64,000 nt of DNA from Septoria linicola (Eukaryota; Ascomycota; Dothideomycetes; Mycosphaerellales; Mycosphaerellaceae). The position numbers and the translations under genes were made by a program. This document shows positions 49,601 to 58,462 of this stretch, piece after piece. Each line of letters starts with the position of its first letter. Position 1 is the stretch's first letter. Below the pieces are notes generated by a model. The model was not told the DNA's origin. It did no database searches and saw only the letters and a program-made list of their open reading frames with translations. The stretch is from the NCBI GenBank assembly GCA_024114885.1, contig CP099418.1:4712001-4776000 (forward strand). The letters run 5' to 3'.

Positions 49601-50811
49601 CACATGAGGTAGCCGCAGGAGACGCCGATGGACAGTACCACGACGTAGAAGATGAGAGTCAGCACTACTTGGTTGGCATACTTTTCCAGTCGAGGGGTTT
49701 TGGCAGGGGCATGATGGTTGGCGTTCATGCGGATCTTGCACTCCTCTCCGGTGTTGACGACCAGACCATAGATATAGCCAGTGTTGCGCAGAACGCTGCC
49801 CCGGAACACAATCTCATTGAGTGTCAGGGGAAGCGACTTCCCGTTGATAGTGAGCTTGCCAGTGAAGTCGTACAGATCCTTGTTCGGGTCTTCAATGTAC
49901 AGCTCGGCTTTAGCTTGCTTCAGTTGGGTCACACTGCTGCATTGGTTGACCAGGTCTGGCAGGGCCTGCTTGGTCTTGAGCGTTGTCTCGCCGTCCAACG
50001 CCATAGTCTCGATGAACGCAACGCCATTCTCGCCACTGCTGTACAGCAGTACAATATCTGCGGGAATAGGTTCGTCACGCTTCAGCTTGAGGATATCGCC
50101 GACCTTGATGTTGTGCCACTTTGTCTTATTGTCCCATGCGAAATGCGCATCCTCGTCTGGCTCTTGCTCGATCGCGTTCTCTATCTTGGCTTTACCGGCC
50201 CATTGCAGCACTGACAGCTCGGAGATGGTCCTCATCAGCGGCCTTCTCGCCTCTTCCTGCGTGCCAACATGCTCTTTCGGCTTCAAGACCCGTGCGTGCT
50301 TATCATTCTCGACTTTATCCATACGATGCCTGCCAAAGTCATCATAGCCTTCCTTCAGGATTGTGATCAGAATGAAAAAGGTCAGAGGCAAGATGGTCGT
50401 GTAGTTGCCCGTGGTCGATAGGCCGGGTATGGCCTGGGGAATACCGATGCATATAAAGTAGAAGTTGTGCAATCGCGTGGCCTGGAAGAAGAACTGCTTT
50501 GGCAGGAAGTCCCATATGGTGTATCGACTCGACCGGATCGTGTTGGACAAGAAGGCGTGACCGCGTCTCTCGTCGACAAGCGGGGTCTCATGCCTTGCTC
50601 GCAATGGCACATGTCGACCATCTTTCGATGGTGGAAGTGGCTTCTGTCGCAGAAGCAACTCCACAATGTATCGCTGGTAGCACAGCTCGGCCGGCTCTTG
50701 GACATGTTCCTTGAACCACGTCGCATGCTTCTCGCTCCATTTCGTTGCGCTCTTGACCTCGCCGTCGCCAACAAAGTGATCAGCGCGGCCCTTCTTCCGC
50801 GCCATCTTCAT
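46678..50811 (-). CDS. P4-type ATPase, phospholipid flippase
   Basis: 1,377 residues, single exon. P4-ATPases move phospholipids from the lumenal or outer to the cytosolic leaflet of Golgi, endosome or plasma membrane. Landmarks: A-domain DGET at 273-276 (followed by TLK instead of the usual NLK), phosphorylation site DKTGT at 491-495, KGAD at 701-704, TGDK at 912-915, GDGAND at 1022-1027. About ten hydrophobic segments: two near 115-150, two near 380-450, six from 1077 to 1290. A basic, Ser-rich insert at about 712-795 lies in the nucleotide-binding domain and holds repeated R-x-S motifs. Length and insert suggest a Dnf3/DnfD-like type, but I am not sure of the subfamily. A CDC50-type partner would be expected elsewhere. 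The start gives a cytosolic N-terminus of normal length. Confidence 0.93.
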   Translation of the reverse strand: MKMARKKGRADHFVGDGEVKSATKWSEKHATWFKEHVQEPAELCYQRYIVELLLRQKPLPPSKDGRHVPLRARHETPLVDERRGHAFLSNTIRSSRYTIWDFLPKQFFFQATRLHNFYFICIGIPQAIPGLSTTGNYTTILPLTFFILITILKEGYDDFGRHRMDKVENDKHARVLKPKEHVGTQEEARRPLMRTISELSVLQWAGKAKIENAIEQEPDEDAHFAWDNKTKWHNIKVGDILKLKRDEPIPADIVLLYSSGENGVAFIETMALDGETTLKTKQALPDLVNQCSSVTQLKQAKAELYIEDPNKDLYDFTGKLTINGKSLPLTLNEIVFRGSVLRNTGYIYGLVVNTGEECKIRMNANHHAPAKTPRLEKYANQVVLTLIFYVVVLSIGVSCGYLMWHGAFEAGAWYLEDAAPEFKQIIIGFLIMFNNVIPLALYVSLEIVKVGQRLMVQSDVGMFDEASNTPMSCNTNTILEDLGQISYVLSDKTGTLTENVMNFKAMSIGGLVWKHGIDGDTTETFQQHFPKQSSDTRRGKADKVVVETREVVASSSREISEPRKSQAVSRKSLQQRRPGDRTTGELLQLMSRDPHSAIARKAKEFILGLALCHTALPEVKDTGIDFQASSPDEVALVRAAQELGHLLINRSTQRIELLVGTAPNQSREVYDILEVIEFSSKRKRMTIVVRCPDGRIWLICKGADVAIIPRLRQSQLAARKSAEVRRSMDIGRQRLRKSMQEEGRNSFGGRPSLHLRGRKSLDVRPSMAIDRARSTELRPSMAIGRATLDVPKISFDPSSLQDDVKALEHADEGALFSKCFQHTDDFATEGLRTLIYAHNYLDSEEYQTWSTLYKEATTSLVHRQARIEAAGELIEQGMDLLGASAIEDKLQEGVPETIDRLQRASIRFYMLTGDKRETAINIAHSARICQPTSLVYILDVTKGDLLGQMSEIVHDADSHRVAVIDGATLAVIDTDTQLRLLFFSTLISNVESVIVCRASPAQKADIVKGIRARLPGLTLAIGDGANDIAMIQAAHVGIGISGKEGLQAARVADFSIAQFRFLQRLLLVHGRYQYIRTAAFILLTFWKEMFFYMMQALYQRYNGYTGTSLYEQWSLTVLNTLFTSLCVIVPGIFEQDLHPNTLLAIPELYVHGQRNYGLNLRMYIVWMLHATVQGLLVWFVSWVSYGHFNVMGDTGLFALGDLCFSLGIVWTNWKCLVIEAHYKTLIVAGSFLVTVGGWWAWNGFMSAIYGNNLSPYDVRGGFQYVFGQDPMWWLTLLLAFGLLCTMEWVYAAAKRNLVVARCWPPWKFTRWHRNRNANAEDLELELWQEMEKDPAIRAQLGRMARGEDEVEEDLELIIDESDVWSGEKKNEKRLWLW

Positions 50812-52143
50812 GCTTCACGCCACTCAACGGCTCGCGCAATTGTTGTTATTGACGTCGACTGCCCATGTCTGTACTGTGGATCCTCCGCAGCGAGTGTGAG
50901 ATAGAACCAGAAGCGAGTGACAGTGATGAGCAAGGAAAGAGATCAGACCAACGTTCCCAGAAGCCGTGGGCAGAGAGCCACTTCCAAGACCTCTTCATCG
51001 CCTCGCCTCGCCTCGTTGCCAATCTTGGCCAGAACGAGATGTTCTCCGTCTCCACAAACCGATCGGCGGAACGTGGTCGTCATTATTGGCCCATGCCACC
51101 GGTGGTATGAGTTGACGACTGTCACGCGCGTCTACTGTGTAGCTTGTCCTGTATAGCGACCACTTATGTCCGTTCTGAACAGCAGTGCGCAGAGTCGAGA
51201 CATCTCACATTGCTCTGTCGGAGCTCAAAAATGGTCTGGCCATTAAGTTCAGCCTCACAGGCATGGCAGCAAGCCACCGACCACGTCCGGCTAAATGCTT
51301 ACTTTGGTCAACTGTTCGGCCATGGCTACGGAATTCGGTCGCCAGAGCCGCCCTACTTCTTCGTGTACAGAGATGGAAACGCGTAGTAGAATCAAGCTCA
51401 AACAGACATATTTGCTTGTGATGCCCAGCCTTGCTCTTGGTGGGTGACAAGGATGTGCCATTCTAGAGTTGCAGGCGAAAATGGTCGCGGTGTAGAGAGC
51501 TACTCCAGCATGCGTTCCAACAGTGACCTCGTTGTCTCAGATTCAGTTTGAGGTAGAGATATCAATCAATCACATCAAAAGTCGACACCAGGAAATGGAC
51601 ATGCCGAGTACCAGCTGCACAGGATGTAATATGGGGAGTGAGAATACGCCGGGGATGGAATGGTCGTTTTGGTCTGATACAGTGTGTGCGGAATACGTGC
51701 AGGACCATGATGAGGTTGTGATTGTCAAGGGATGGCGAAACATAGTAGGAAAAGAAAAACAGGCAGCTGAAGAGTCGATCTATTCGTGCGAGCGCAAAGA
51801 GCCGTAAGCACAAAGGCTCAACTTTACTGTACATTCAGCAACTTTTTCATCGCTGAAGGGCGAGCCACCAGCAAGTCTAAACCATTTTTGTGCATTTCTC
51901 TCTTTTTGTCTTGTCTTCTCAGAGTACGCCCTCCTGATGACGATGCCGCTATAACCCTGGCCCAAAATGATCTGACCACTCCATGCATGGAAGAAATAAG
52001 GAAAAGTTTTCCGTTCTGCCCATCTCTTCCGTGGTGTGTTACTTTGACGGAGTCCTCGAATCTGCTAGGCCGGGGAGAAAAGGCGAGCAATAGGATAGCA
52101 ATCGGGGGGTATGTTGTCAAGCACTTTTCGATCCGACTCGTAT
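50812..52143. other. 1.3-kb intergenic region, no supported gene
   Basis: 5' flank of the flippase and 3' flank of RPS12. Several frames of 60-127 codons exist on both strands, but none shows a domain, signal peptide or credible splice structure. RPS12 3' UTR and flippase promoter must lie here. Confidence 0.6.
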
Positions 52144-52837
52144 CTACTGCTCGGTCTGGAAGTAGTTAAGCAGGATGGAGCGCTCCTGCGACTCCTCACC
52201 CCAGTCCTTGACGACAACGCACGAGCAGTTGACGACCTTGCGAGCGTTACCCTCACGGTCGATTTGGCCTGGTGAAATCTGTTAGTACACATGTTTGACG
52301 ATCCTAATGTATCGAGATGAAAGACATACAGAGACCAGCCCACTCTCCAAGCTGCTTTCCATCTGGCACCTTGATCAATGGGATCTTGTGCTCGCCGCAG
52401 AGAGCGACAACAAGCTTCTTGTAGGCCTCCTCCTCGCAAGCCTCGTTGAGGACGCACATGTGTGCCTGGCGACGGTCGAGGGCCTTGCTGGCCTCACGGA
52501 GACCACGGGCGAGACCATCGTGGATGAGGGCGATCTTGAGGACACCCTTGAGGGCGTCAATCACGGACATGGAGCCAGACTTGCCGGCGTCTGCTGCCAC
52601 CTCGACCTCCTCGGCCGCGGCGACCTCCTGTGGCTGCTCTTCTCCGTCCGACTGTTCATGATTGTTAGTCAGTGTGACAAGTGAAGATGTATCTATTTCA
52701 AGGTCATGTGCACGGGTGTCGTGTGCGGGATGGATGGATGTCTCGAACGGCAGCCTTTAATGGACGGCCATCGCGTGGGAGGTGTGCGAGGTGTGCGAGG
52801 TGATGTCGCAGGGGATTGACGGGAGCAAACGCACCAT
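52144..52837 (-). CDS. RPS12: 40S ribosomal protein S12 (eS12), three exons
   Basis: Exons on the minus strand: 52,835-52,837 (the ATG alone), 52,330-52,651 and 52,144-52,268. Introns are 183 bp (donor GTGCGT, acceptor CAG) and 61 bp (donor GTATGT, acceptor CAG). The joined product has 149 residues, the usual size of fungal eS12, with an acidic N-terminus, the core HDGLARGLREASKALD and the C-terminal ERSILLNYFQTEQ. The protein is a structural component of the small ribosomal subunit. Without the upstream ATG the second exon has no in-frame Met before the conserved core, which is why I chose this start. It is transcribed divergently from AIM18 across about 313 bp. Confidence 0.95.
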
Positions 52838-53150
52838 CTTGGTAGCAGTGTTGTCGCTGTGTAGAAGTTGTCTGGATATCCTCGAAGGGCAAGTTGTGTT
52901 GGGGCGACGAAGAATTGACAATGCGCTTGGTGAGGGAAGCTTTTCAGGATGCCACGCACGATTCGATGGGATTGGGATTTGGGCGAGAGTGCGTCGGCCA
53001 GCGCCAAGCGAGCGAGCGTCGCGTCGGCGTTTGTGATTTGCCGGGACCCGACCCACCGATCCATCCATCCAGCTTCCATGACAGCTTCCATTGAATACAG
53101 TGTAGTGTGTACTGTCTGTCCATAGCACTGCAACATCAGTCAGATCCAGC
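52838..53150. promoter_or_regulatory. shared divergent promoter of RPS12 and AIM18
   Basis: 313 bp between the two start codons. Only 5' UTRs and promoters fit here. I could not assign individual transcription factor sites. Confidence 0.6.
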
Positions 53151-54506
53151 ATGGCCTCCACCACTCGAGCAGCAATGCGGCTGTTGTCGCCACGCATCCC
53201 TCACCTGCACCGGCCAGCACGATGCAGCCAGATGCGCCATGCATCCTCTCGCTACAGCAACCCGACCAAGAGAGCCTTCACAGCGGCCCCAGCAGAGGCG
53301 CCTTCGTTCGCAGCAGACGTGGAACAGCACACGCCCGACATTGCTCTCGATGCTGGACTGCGACCGCAGCTGAGCCCGCGCGATCAATATCTGCTCGAGG
53401 AGGAGCGCAAGCAATATCACTTGCGTCGCATGCGATTCGCGGGCATGGGCTTGCTCTTGACCCTGGCTGGCCTGACCATCACTTTGTCGAATCTGGACCT
53501 GGAACGCATGAATGTGGGCGACGAGCAGAGGACGGGACAGCAGCTGGATGCGGGCGACACTTCCGACAAGACCTTCCAGGGCAAGGAAGTCACCATCATC
53601 GGAGCTGGCGAGGGAAAGAGGATTGTGGCTCAAGGACAGGGTGAGGAAATCGAATTGGTCGAGACCGGCACATCCAGCGTTCCACACTTCCCCCGAACAA
53701 TCTACCTGCCTACCAATGCGAGGTCTGCACCAAAAGTCGATCCTTTGGGCAACATTGACATCGCCCAGCCCAATGCTGGTGCAAACTTGGGCAATGTCGA
53801 GAACCAGGAGCAATACACTCTTGTGGGCCTCGGCATCCGCACTGTCTCCTTCCTCAGTATCCAAGTATACGTCGCCGGTCTGTACATCAGAACTTCAGAC
53901 ATCGCCTCCCTCCAGCACCGACTCATCAAAGACATCAACGAGACGGCTTCCACGCTCATCCCCTCGGAGAAAGAAGAGCTGCGGAAACGCCTGCAAGACC
54001 CAGACGCCAGTCGCGAGATTTGGACAGACCTGCTCAAAGTGCCAGGGCTCAAGACTGCATGGAGGATAGCACCGACACGCAACACAGACTTTGGACATCT
54101 ACGCGACGGCTGGATTACTGGTATCTCCAACCGAGCACGAGAGGCAAAGGCAATCGCGCGAGGTGCAGAAACAGAATACGATCAAGAAGACTTTGGACAA
54201 TCTATCGGAGCCTTCAAGAACATCTTCACGGGTGGAAAGGCGCCTAAGGGGTCCGTGATGATTCTGTCAAGAAACACCAACGGTGCATTAGACGTGTGGT
54301 TTCAAGAGAAGCCAGGAGCCACTGGAAGGGACAAGGAAGTGCAACATCTGGGTATCGTGCCCGACGAGAGGATCGCAAAGTTGATTTGGCTCGGATACCT
54401 TGGCGGCGAGAAAGTCAGCAGCGAGCAATGCAGAAAGGGCGTCGCAGATGGATGTGTCGGTTTTGCATCGAGGCCTATCGGCAGCGTAGAAGCTATGGTG
54501 ATTTGA
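53151..54506 (+). CDS. AIM18: AIM18-type mitochondrial protein, chalcone-isomerase fold
   Basis: 451 residues, single exon. The N-terminus is rich in Arg, Ser and Ala with few acids (1-45), as in a mitochondrial presequence. A single membrane segment lies at about 96-112. The C-terminal domain from about 220 to 445 carries the chalcone isomerase-like fold, with VGLGIRTVSFLSIQVYVAGLY at its start, which is the most conserved block of the Aim18/Aim46 family. In yeast these are inner-membrane proteins facing the intermembrane space, with no proven isomerase activity. The gene ends 176 bp from the convergent neighbour. Family assignment is firm, biochemical role is not known. Confidence 0.9.
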   Translation: MASTTRAAMRLLSPRIPHLHRPARCSQMRHASSRYSNPTKRAFTAAPAEAPSFAADVEQHTPDIALDAGLRPQLSPRDQYLLEEERKQYHLRRMRFAGMGLLLTLAGLTITLSNLDLERMNVGDEQRTGQQLDAGDTSDKTFQGKEVTIIGAGEGKRIVAQGQGEEIELVETGTSSVPHFPRTIYLPTNARSAPKVDPLGNIDIAQPNAGANLGNVENQEQYTLVGLGIRTVSFLSIQVYVAGLYIRTSDIASLQHRLIKDINETASTLIPSEKEELRKRLQDPDASREIWTDLLKVPGLKTAWRIAPTRNTDFGHLRDGWITGISNRAREAKAIARGAETEYDQEDFGQSIGAFKNIFTGGKAPKGSVMILSRNTNGALDVWFQEKPGATGRDKEVQHLGIVPDERIAKLIWLGYLGGEKVSSEQCRKGVADGCVGFASRPIGSVEAMVI

Positions 54507-54682
54507 AAATGGACAAGCAACAAGGACGGACTTTGCGTCTTCGTGGTCGCAACGGAAAACGAGCCATGTATAGAATGTATGTGTAAAAGATCTCAAGCTC
54601 CAGCTGTAAAAAGTAACATAATAGTTGTATGAACCTGACGAGGAAATTCATCTCCTTTCCATCATGGCACATTCACGACCCA

Positions 54683-56146
54683 CTACGCACACGACGTCGC
54701 ATCCGGTGCCACAGCTATCGCTGTCACCCTCGCCTTCCTTTCTCCACTCCCTAATCTACTCGGCATCTCCGTCACCACTTCATCCGGCGAAACTCCACTC
54801 GCAATTTGCAAACTCGTCCATGTAGTCGTGACTTCTTCCCTTTCCTCAGTCCATACACCTCCAATGGTAGAACTGCTGGTCATGGCTTCGCTACTCCACG
54901 GCTGAGTTGCAAGGGTGGCGTATGCTGCGGAGGAGATACTCTCTTCTTCTTCTTCTTCTTCTCCGTTCTCATCATCAGTGATGTCGTCGCTGTCCTGGTC
55001 CTGAAATGACGATTCCGGTGGAAATTGCACCCCACAAATCAGCCCCGCCACTCTCTCCGATTCAATCCCCACACTCAGCAATGTGTTGAGTGGTAAATAT
55101 GATCTACACTTGGCGATCTGATAATTTCCCTTTTCTGGAAAAGGAGGCTCTGTATTATCGACTAGCATCCCAGAGATGAGATGCAAATCCGAAACTGCTT
55201 GAGCCAGACTCTTCGGTTCGAAGAGTTTGATTCCGGTGGCGGATTGGCAGATTAGTGCGAGAGCGAGAGTTTGGTTGAAGAGGTTGCTTGGAGGTGGCAG
55301 AGGGGAGGGGTCTGGGGAGGAGCAGATGGATGCTGCTGTGACTGATGTTGAGGCGTTGGATTGGAGGATGGAGATTGTCCAGAGGGCGGCGTTGATTTGG
55401 GAGAGGAAGGTGGTGATTTGGGTCGGTCGTGATGAGGAGCCGTTGGGTTGGCGGTATGATAGGCGTTTGTGGTGAGTGTAGGATCCTATATCCTCGCGGT
55501 AGCCAGGGAGAGGGTCGGCGATGCTGCCGCAAAGGAGTCTTGTGATTGCTGTCGCGTTGATGCGGGAGCGTATCATGGTGTCCCATGGGAGATTTTGACA
55601 GTGTGCTAGAGATGGTCGTGTACCGTTGCGAGCCATGACTTGTAACTGGTTGTAGACTCCGGTCATGTCGCTGATTGCCTGGTCGATGTACCAAGACGCG
55701 TGAGCATTGGCAACCTGGTATAGTCCTGTTCCATTTGCTTCTGCGCACACGAGGTTCAGAGCCAGTGTACTGTCGAAGAGGATCTCGCATGGGATCGAGA
55801 ATTCTTGTGTTCTACAAGCCCACGAAGCTCCATGGTATATCTGCATACGGCTGAGCGCCCATAGCGATGCATTGACTTGAGCGATGTAAGTCTTGATGGG
55901 GGAGAGTGGCGGACACTCGATTGTTGTCATGTTGGAGGCGAGTGTCAGGTTCAGCGTCGTTGTTGCGTTCGATGTTAGTGTAGTGTTGAGAAGGACTGTT
56001 GTGGCTGTGAGCGTGCTGTTGAGCCATTGTGCAGTATCGAGAAGTTGTCGCTTCTGCTGCCATACGAATGCTGAAGCAGATGCCCAGAGACATGCTGTTA
56101 CAAACACGTTGACATGCATTTTGTCGTAGCAGCGAGGACGCAGCAT
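54683..56146 (-). CDS. secreted glycoprotein with an internal duplication, unknown function
   Basis: 487 residues. A signal peptide is clear if translation starts at Met10 (10-27). N-glycosylation sequons are dense in 42-75. Two related domains follow: about 84-208 and 243-372. Matching cysteines are 134/300, 183/347 and 206/371, with spacings of 49 and 47 and of 23 and 24 residues. Both repeats start with an I-x-(T/F)-x-x-Q-(V/I)-N-A-x-L-W pattern. An acidic run (380-402) and a Ser/Thr-rich tail follow, without a clear GPI signal. Extra cysteines 78, 111, 120 and 275 are outside the shared pattern. I do not recognise the family; cell-wall or surface protein is a guess. Confidence 0.75.
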   Translation of the reverse strand: MLRPRCYDKMHVNVFVTACLWASASAFVWQQKRQLLDTAQWLNSTLTATTVLLNTTLTSNATTTLNLTLASNMTTIECPPLSPIKTYIAQVNASLWALSRMQIYHGASWACRTQEFSIPCEILFDSTLALNLVCAEANGTGLYQVANAHASWYIDQAISDMTGVYNQLQVMARNGTRPSLAHCQNLPWDTMIRSRINATAITRLLCGSIADPLPGYREDIGSYTHHKRLSYRQPNGSSSRPTQITTFLSQINAALWTISILQSNASTSVTAASICSSPDPSPLPPPSNLFNQTLALALICQSATGIKLFEPKSLAQAVSDLHLISGMLVDNTEPPFPEKGNYQIAKCRSYLPLNTLLSVGIESERVAGLICGVQFPPESSFQDQDSDDITDDENGEEEEEEESISSAAYATLATQPWSSEAMTSSSTIGGVWTEEREEVTTTWTSLQIASGVSPDEVVTEMPSRLGSGERKARVTAIAVAPDATSCA

Positions 56147-56198
56147 AGAAGGTCAGCTTCAGCACCTATCTCGATTCACCACCTACGACTATAGTTGA

Positions 56199-56525
56199 CT
56201 AGCACTGCGGTTCTTTGTGATGCCTATGCAAGGCGTAGCATACAGGATTGGAAGTCATTGTCGGGTCAGCTATGATTTTGCATTCCACGGCCCAGTAAAA
56301 GCTGTATGAGCTATCAGAGACAACAATCGTGCCGCGTGAGCCTGAGAACGACAAGCTCTTGATCATATCGTAGCTTCCCAGTCCGTGATGTCCTGACCAA
56401 TGTTGATGTGTGGTGTGTGAGTGAACGAGAGCAGAAGTGAAGTGTGGTTCGAGCCAAAGACTCCAAACGAGAACGAGCAAAGCCAGTCTGACATCAGACA
56501 CATCGTGCCAGTATTGAGCCATCAA
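56199..56525 (-). CDS. possible small protein, 108 residues
   Basis: Open frame with a hydrophobic N-terminal stretch (about 13-30) that could be a signal or membrane anchor, followed by a His-rich region. No recognised domain and only moderate codon bias. It may be noise in the promoter of the upstream genes. Confidence 0.2.
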   Translation of the reverse strand: MMAQYWHDVSDVRLALLVLVWSLWLEPHFTSALVHSHTTHQHWSGHHGLGSYDMIKSLSFSGSRGTIVVSDSSYSFYWAVECKIIADPTMTSNPVCYALHRHHKEPQC

Positions 56526-56776
56526 CTCGGTCTTTCACATGCACACACTTTTTGTTACCAGCTTCTCATGTAATTTTGATTTCTGACCTCCCCAGCTTCT
56601 CCGCATCTGCAAGCAATTGTTATCTACGTGCTGTCATACGATAGGTGCATAACCGAGTGGCTATCAGCGGACAAGGCTCCACCGACCGATAGCAACGCCG
56701 AAAGTGGGTGTGAAGGGCGATAAGTGGCAAGCACATCTTGTTCCACCAGACTATCTCGCAGACATCTTTGTGAGCA

Positions 56777-58177
56777 ATGGCGTCAGTGAGCGTCGGACCT
56801 ACGTGGGCAGAAATCCTGCACGAGAAAGCACAAACTTACGGTTTAGTTCAAAGACCATCGGATCCTCGCAAGCCGCACGAGCTGGCACATGGCGGACAGG
56901 GACCTCCTCCACTCACAGCTGCTGAGGTGCTGGCTCATCCCGAGTACCCTCATACACACTGGGACCTCAAGCCTGATCGCAAAGATAAAGTCGAGGTAGC
57001 GAAAGGCAGAGGAGGACCATTCAAGGTCGCCTATGAGATTCACGGTCATGGCCCGTCTAAAATTGTTGTATGTTTCAGGCCTACAGGATGATCTGTCACA
57101 TAATGATATGTACAGACTGACGCCATCACAGTGGATCATGGGTCTGGGAGGCTTCATGAAGGTATGTGCAGCCGCTAAGTCACCGATATGCTGAAAGCAA
57201 ACACGTCGCATGTCTTTCATAATGGCATATAACTATACAGAACGATTCTTGTACTGACTAGTGGTAGACATGGCAACGACAGACAAAAGGCACGTAGACA
57301 TTGATTTGTAGTGAATGGGCAAATGCTGACCGATCGCAGACTTTGGCCATACCGAGGCCGACAAATATTCATGTTTGGTGTTCGACAATCGTGGCATGGG
57401 AGAGAGTGACAAGCCACTTTTACGTTACACAACGTCAGAGATGGCCAAGGATGTGGTAGAACTTCTCGACCATGTCGGCTGGACTGAAGATCGCAGTGTC
57501 CACGTGGTCGGCATCAGTATGGGCGGCATGATCTCACAAGAACTGGTAAGCGAAGCATTGTCTTATTGACAGACTTCTGTTAACGTTACTAGGCTGCTCT
57601 CATACCACACCTCATATGCAGTCTCAATCTCATATCGACAGCTCCACGCGTGGTACGGACAATCCCTTTTCTCGACAATATCAAGAACCGCATCAACCTA
57701 GTGATACCAAAGTCACTCGACAATCAGCTAGCCAAGGTCAAGGGCGACTGCTACTCAACAGAATGGCTCGCAAAACCTGACGAGACTGAATACGTTGTCG
57801 AGCCATTCCCCACAAACGGTGACAGGTTCGCTGCTGGCGAACTGAGCAAACGGATGTCTCCTGACGCATTCACCTCCACGGGCTTCATATGCCAGCTCTA
57901 CGCTGCAGGTTTCCACCACAAATCGCCCAAACAGCTGCAGAAGATCGCGGACGATATCGACCGCAAGCGAATCCTCGTGCTGCACGGTAAACAGGACAAG
58001 ATGCTGGGCTTCGTGCATGCCGAAATGCTGATCAAACACTTTGGTGGAGAAGGAAGCGGCATCACTACCTCCATCCATGAGCGACTAGGGCACGTCGCGC
58101 CGTTTGAGCTGCGAAAGGAGTTCAATAAGCTCATTGCGGATCGTATCGAGAAGACAGAGGCTTTGGACAAGCAGTAA
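56777..58177 (+). CDS. alpha/beta hydrolase, five exons
   Basis: Exons 56,777-57,067; 57,132-57,161; 57,268-57,289; 57,340-57,545; 57,593-58,177. The product has 377 residues. Introns are 64, 106, 50 and 47 bp; intron 3 starts with GC (GCACGT) and the others with GT. The 22-bp third exon encodes TWQRQTK. Catalytic triad: Ser174 in GISMG, Asp318 in HGKQDKM, His350 in RLGHVAP. The oxyanion region WIMGLGG is at 98-104. It resembles small-molecule esterases of the broad alpha/beta-hydrolase superfamily, and the substrate cannot be told. It ends 285 bp from the convergent photolyase. Splicing was deduced from frame and consensus, not from transcripts. Confidence 0.88.
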
Positions 58178-58462
58178 CGTTGTGGCCGACCTCGGCTTTT
58201 AGTAGTGAGCGACGATGACACCACGGGCTTTGGCGTTGGCATTGGAATGTTGCTAGCTGCACAGAATACCATATATCACATCTTCCATTATCTATCGAAT
58301 ATCACTCACCTTGGTTTTCTAGGCCTCCTGGCCTAACTGTAGATCTTGCGCATTGGAACCTCGTCCTGATTCCTGGTGTCTCTTCTCGTCCGAAAGAAGC
58401 CCGTGACTCCACGGCACCTTCTCTACACGCTCAGTCAACGTATGAGGCGCAGTCGGAAGCAA

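Noticed and set aside
49597..50347. Long plus-strand frames (205 and 188 codons)
   Set aside because: Antisense shadows of the flippase coding sequence.
51786..52169. 127-codon plus-strand frame next to RPS12
   Set aside because: Runs into the RPS12 3' end and has no domain; likely UTR noise.
53136..53864. 242-codon minus-strand frame opposite AIM18
   Set aside because: Antisense shadow in a GC-rich coding region.
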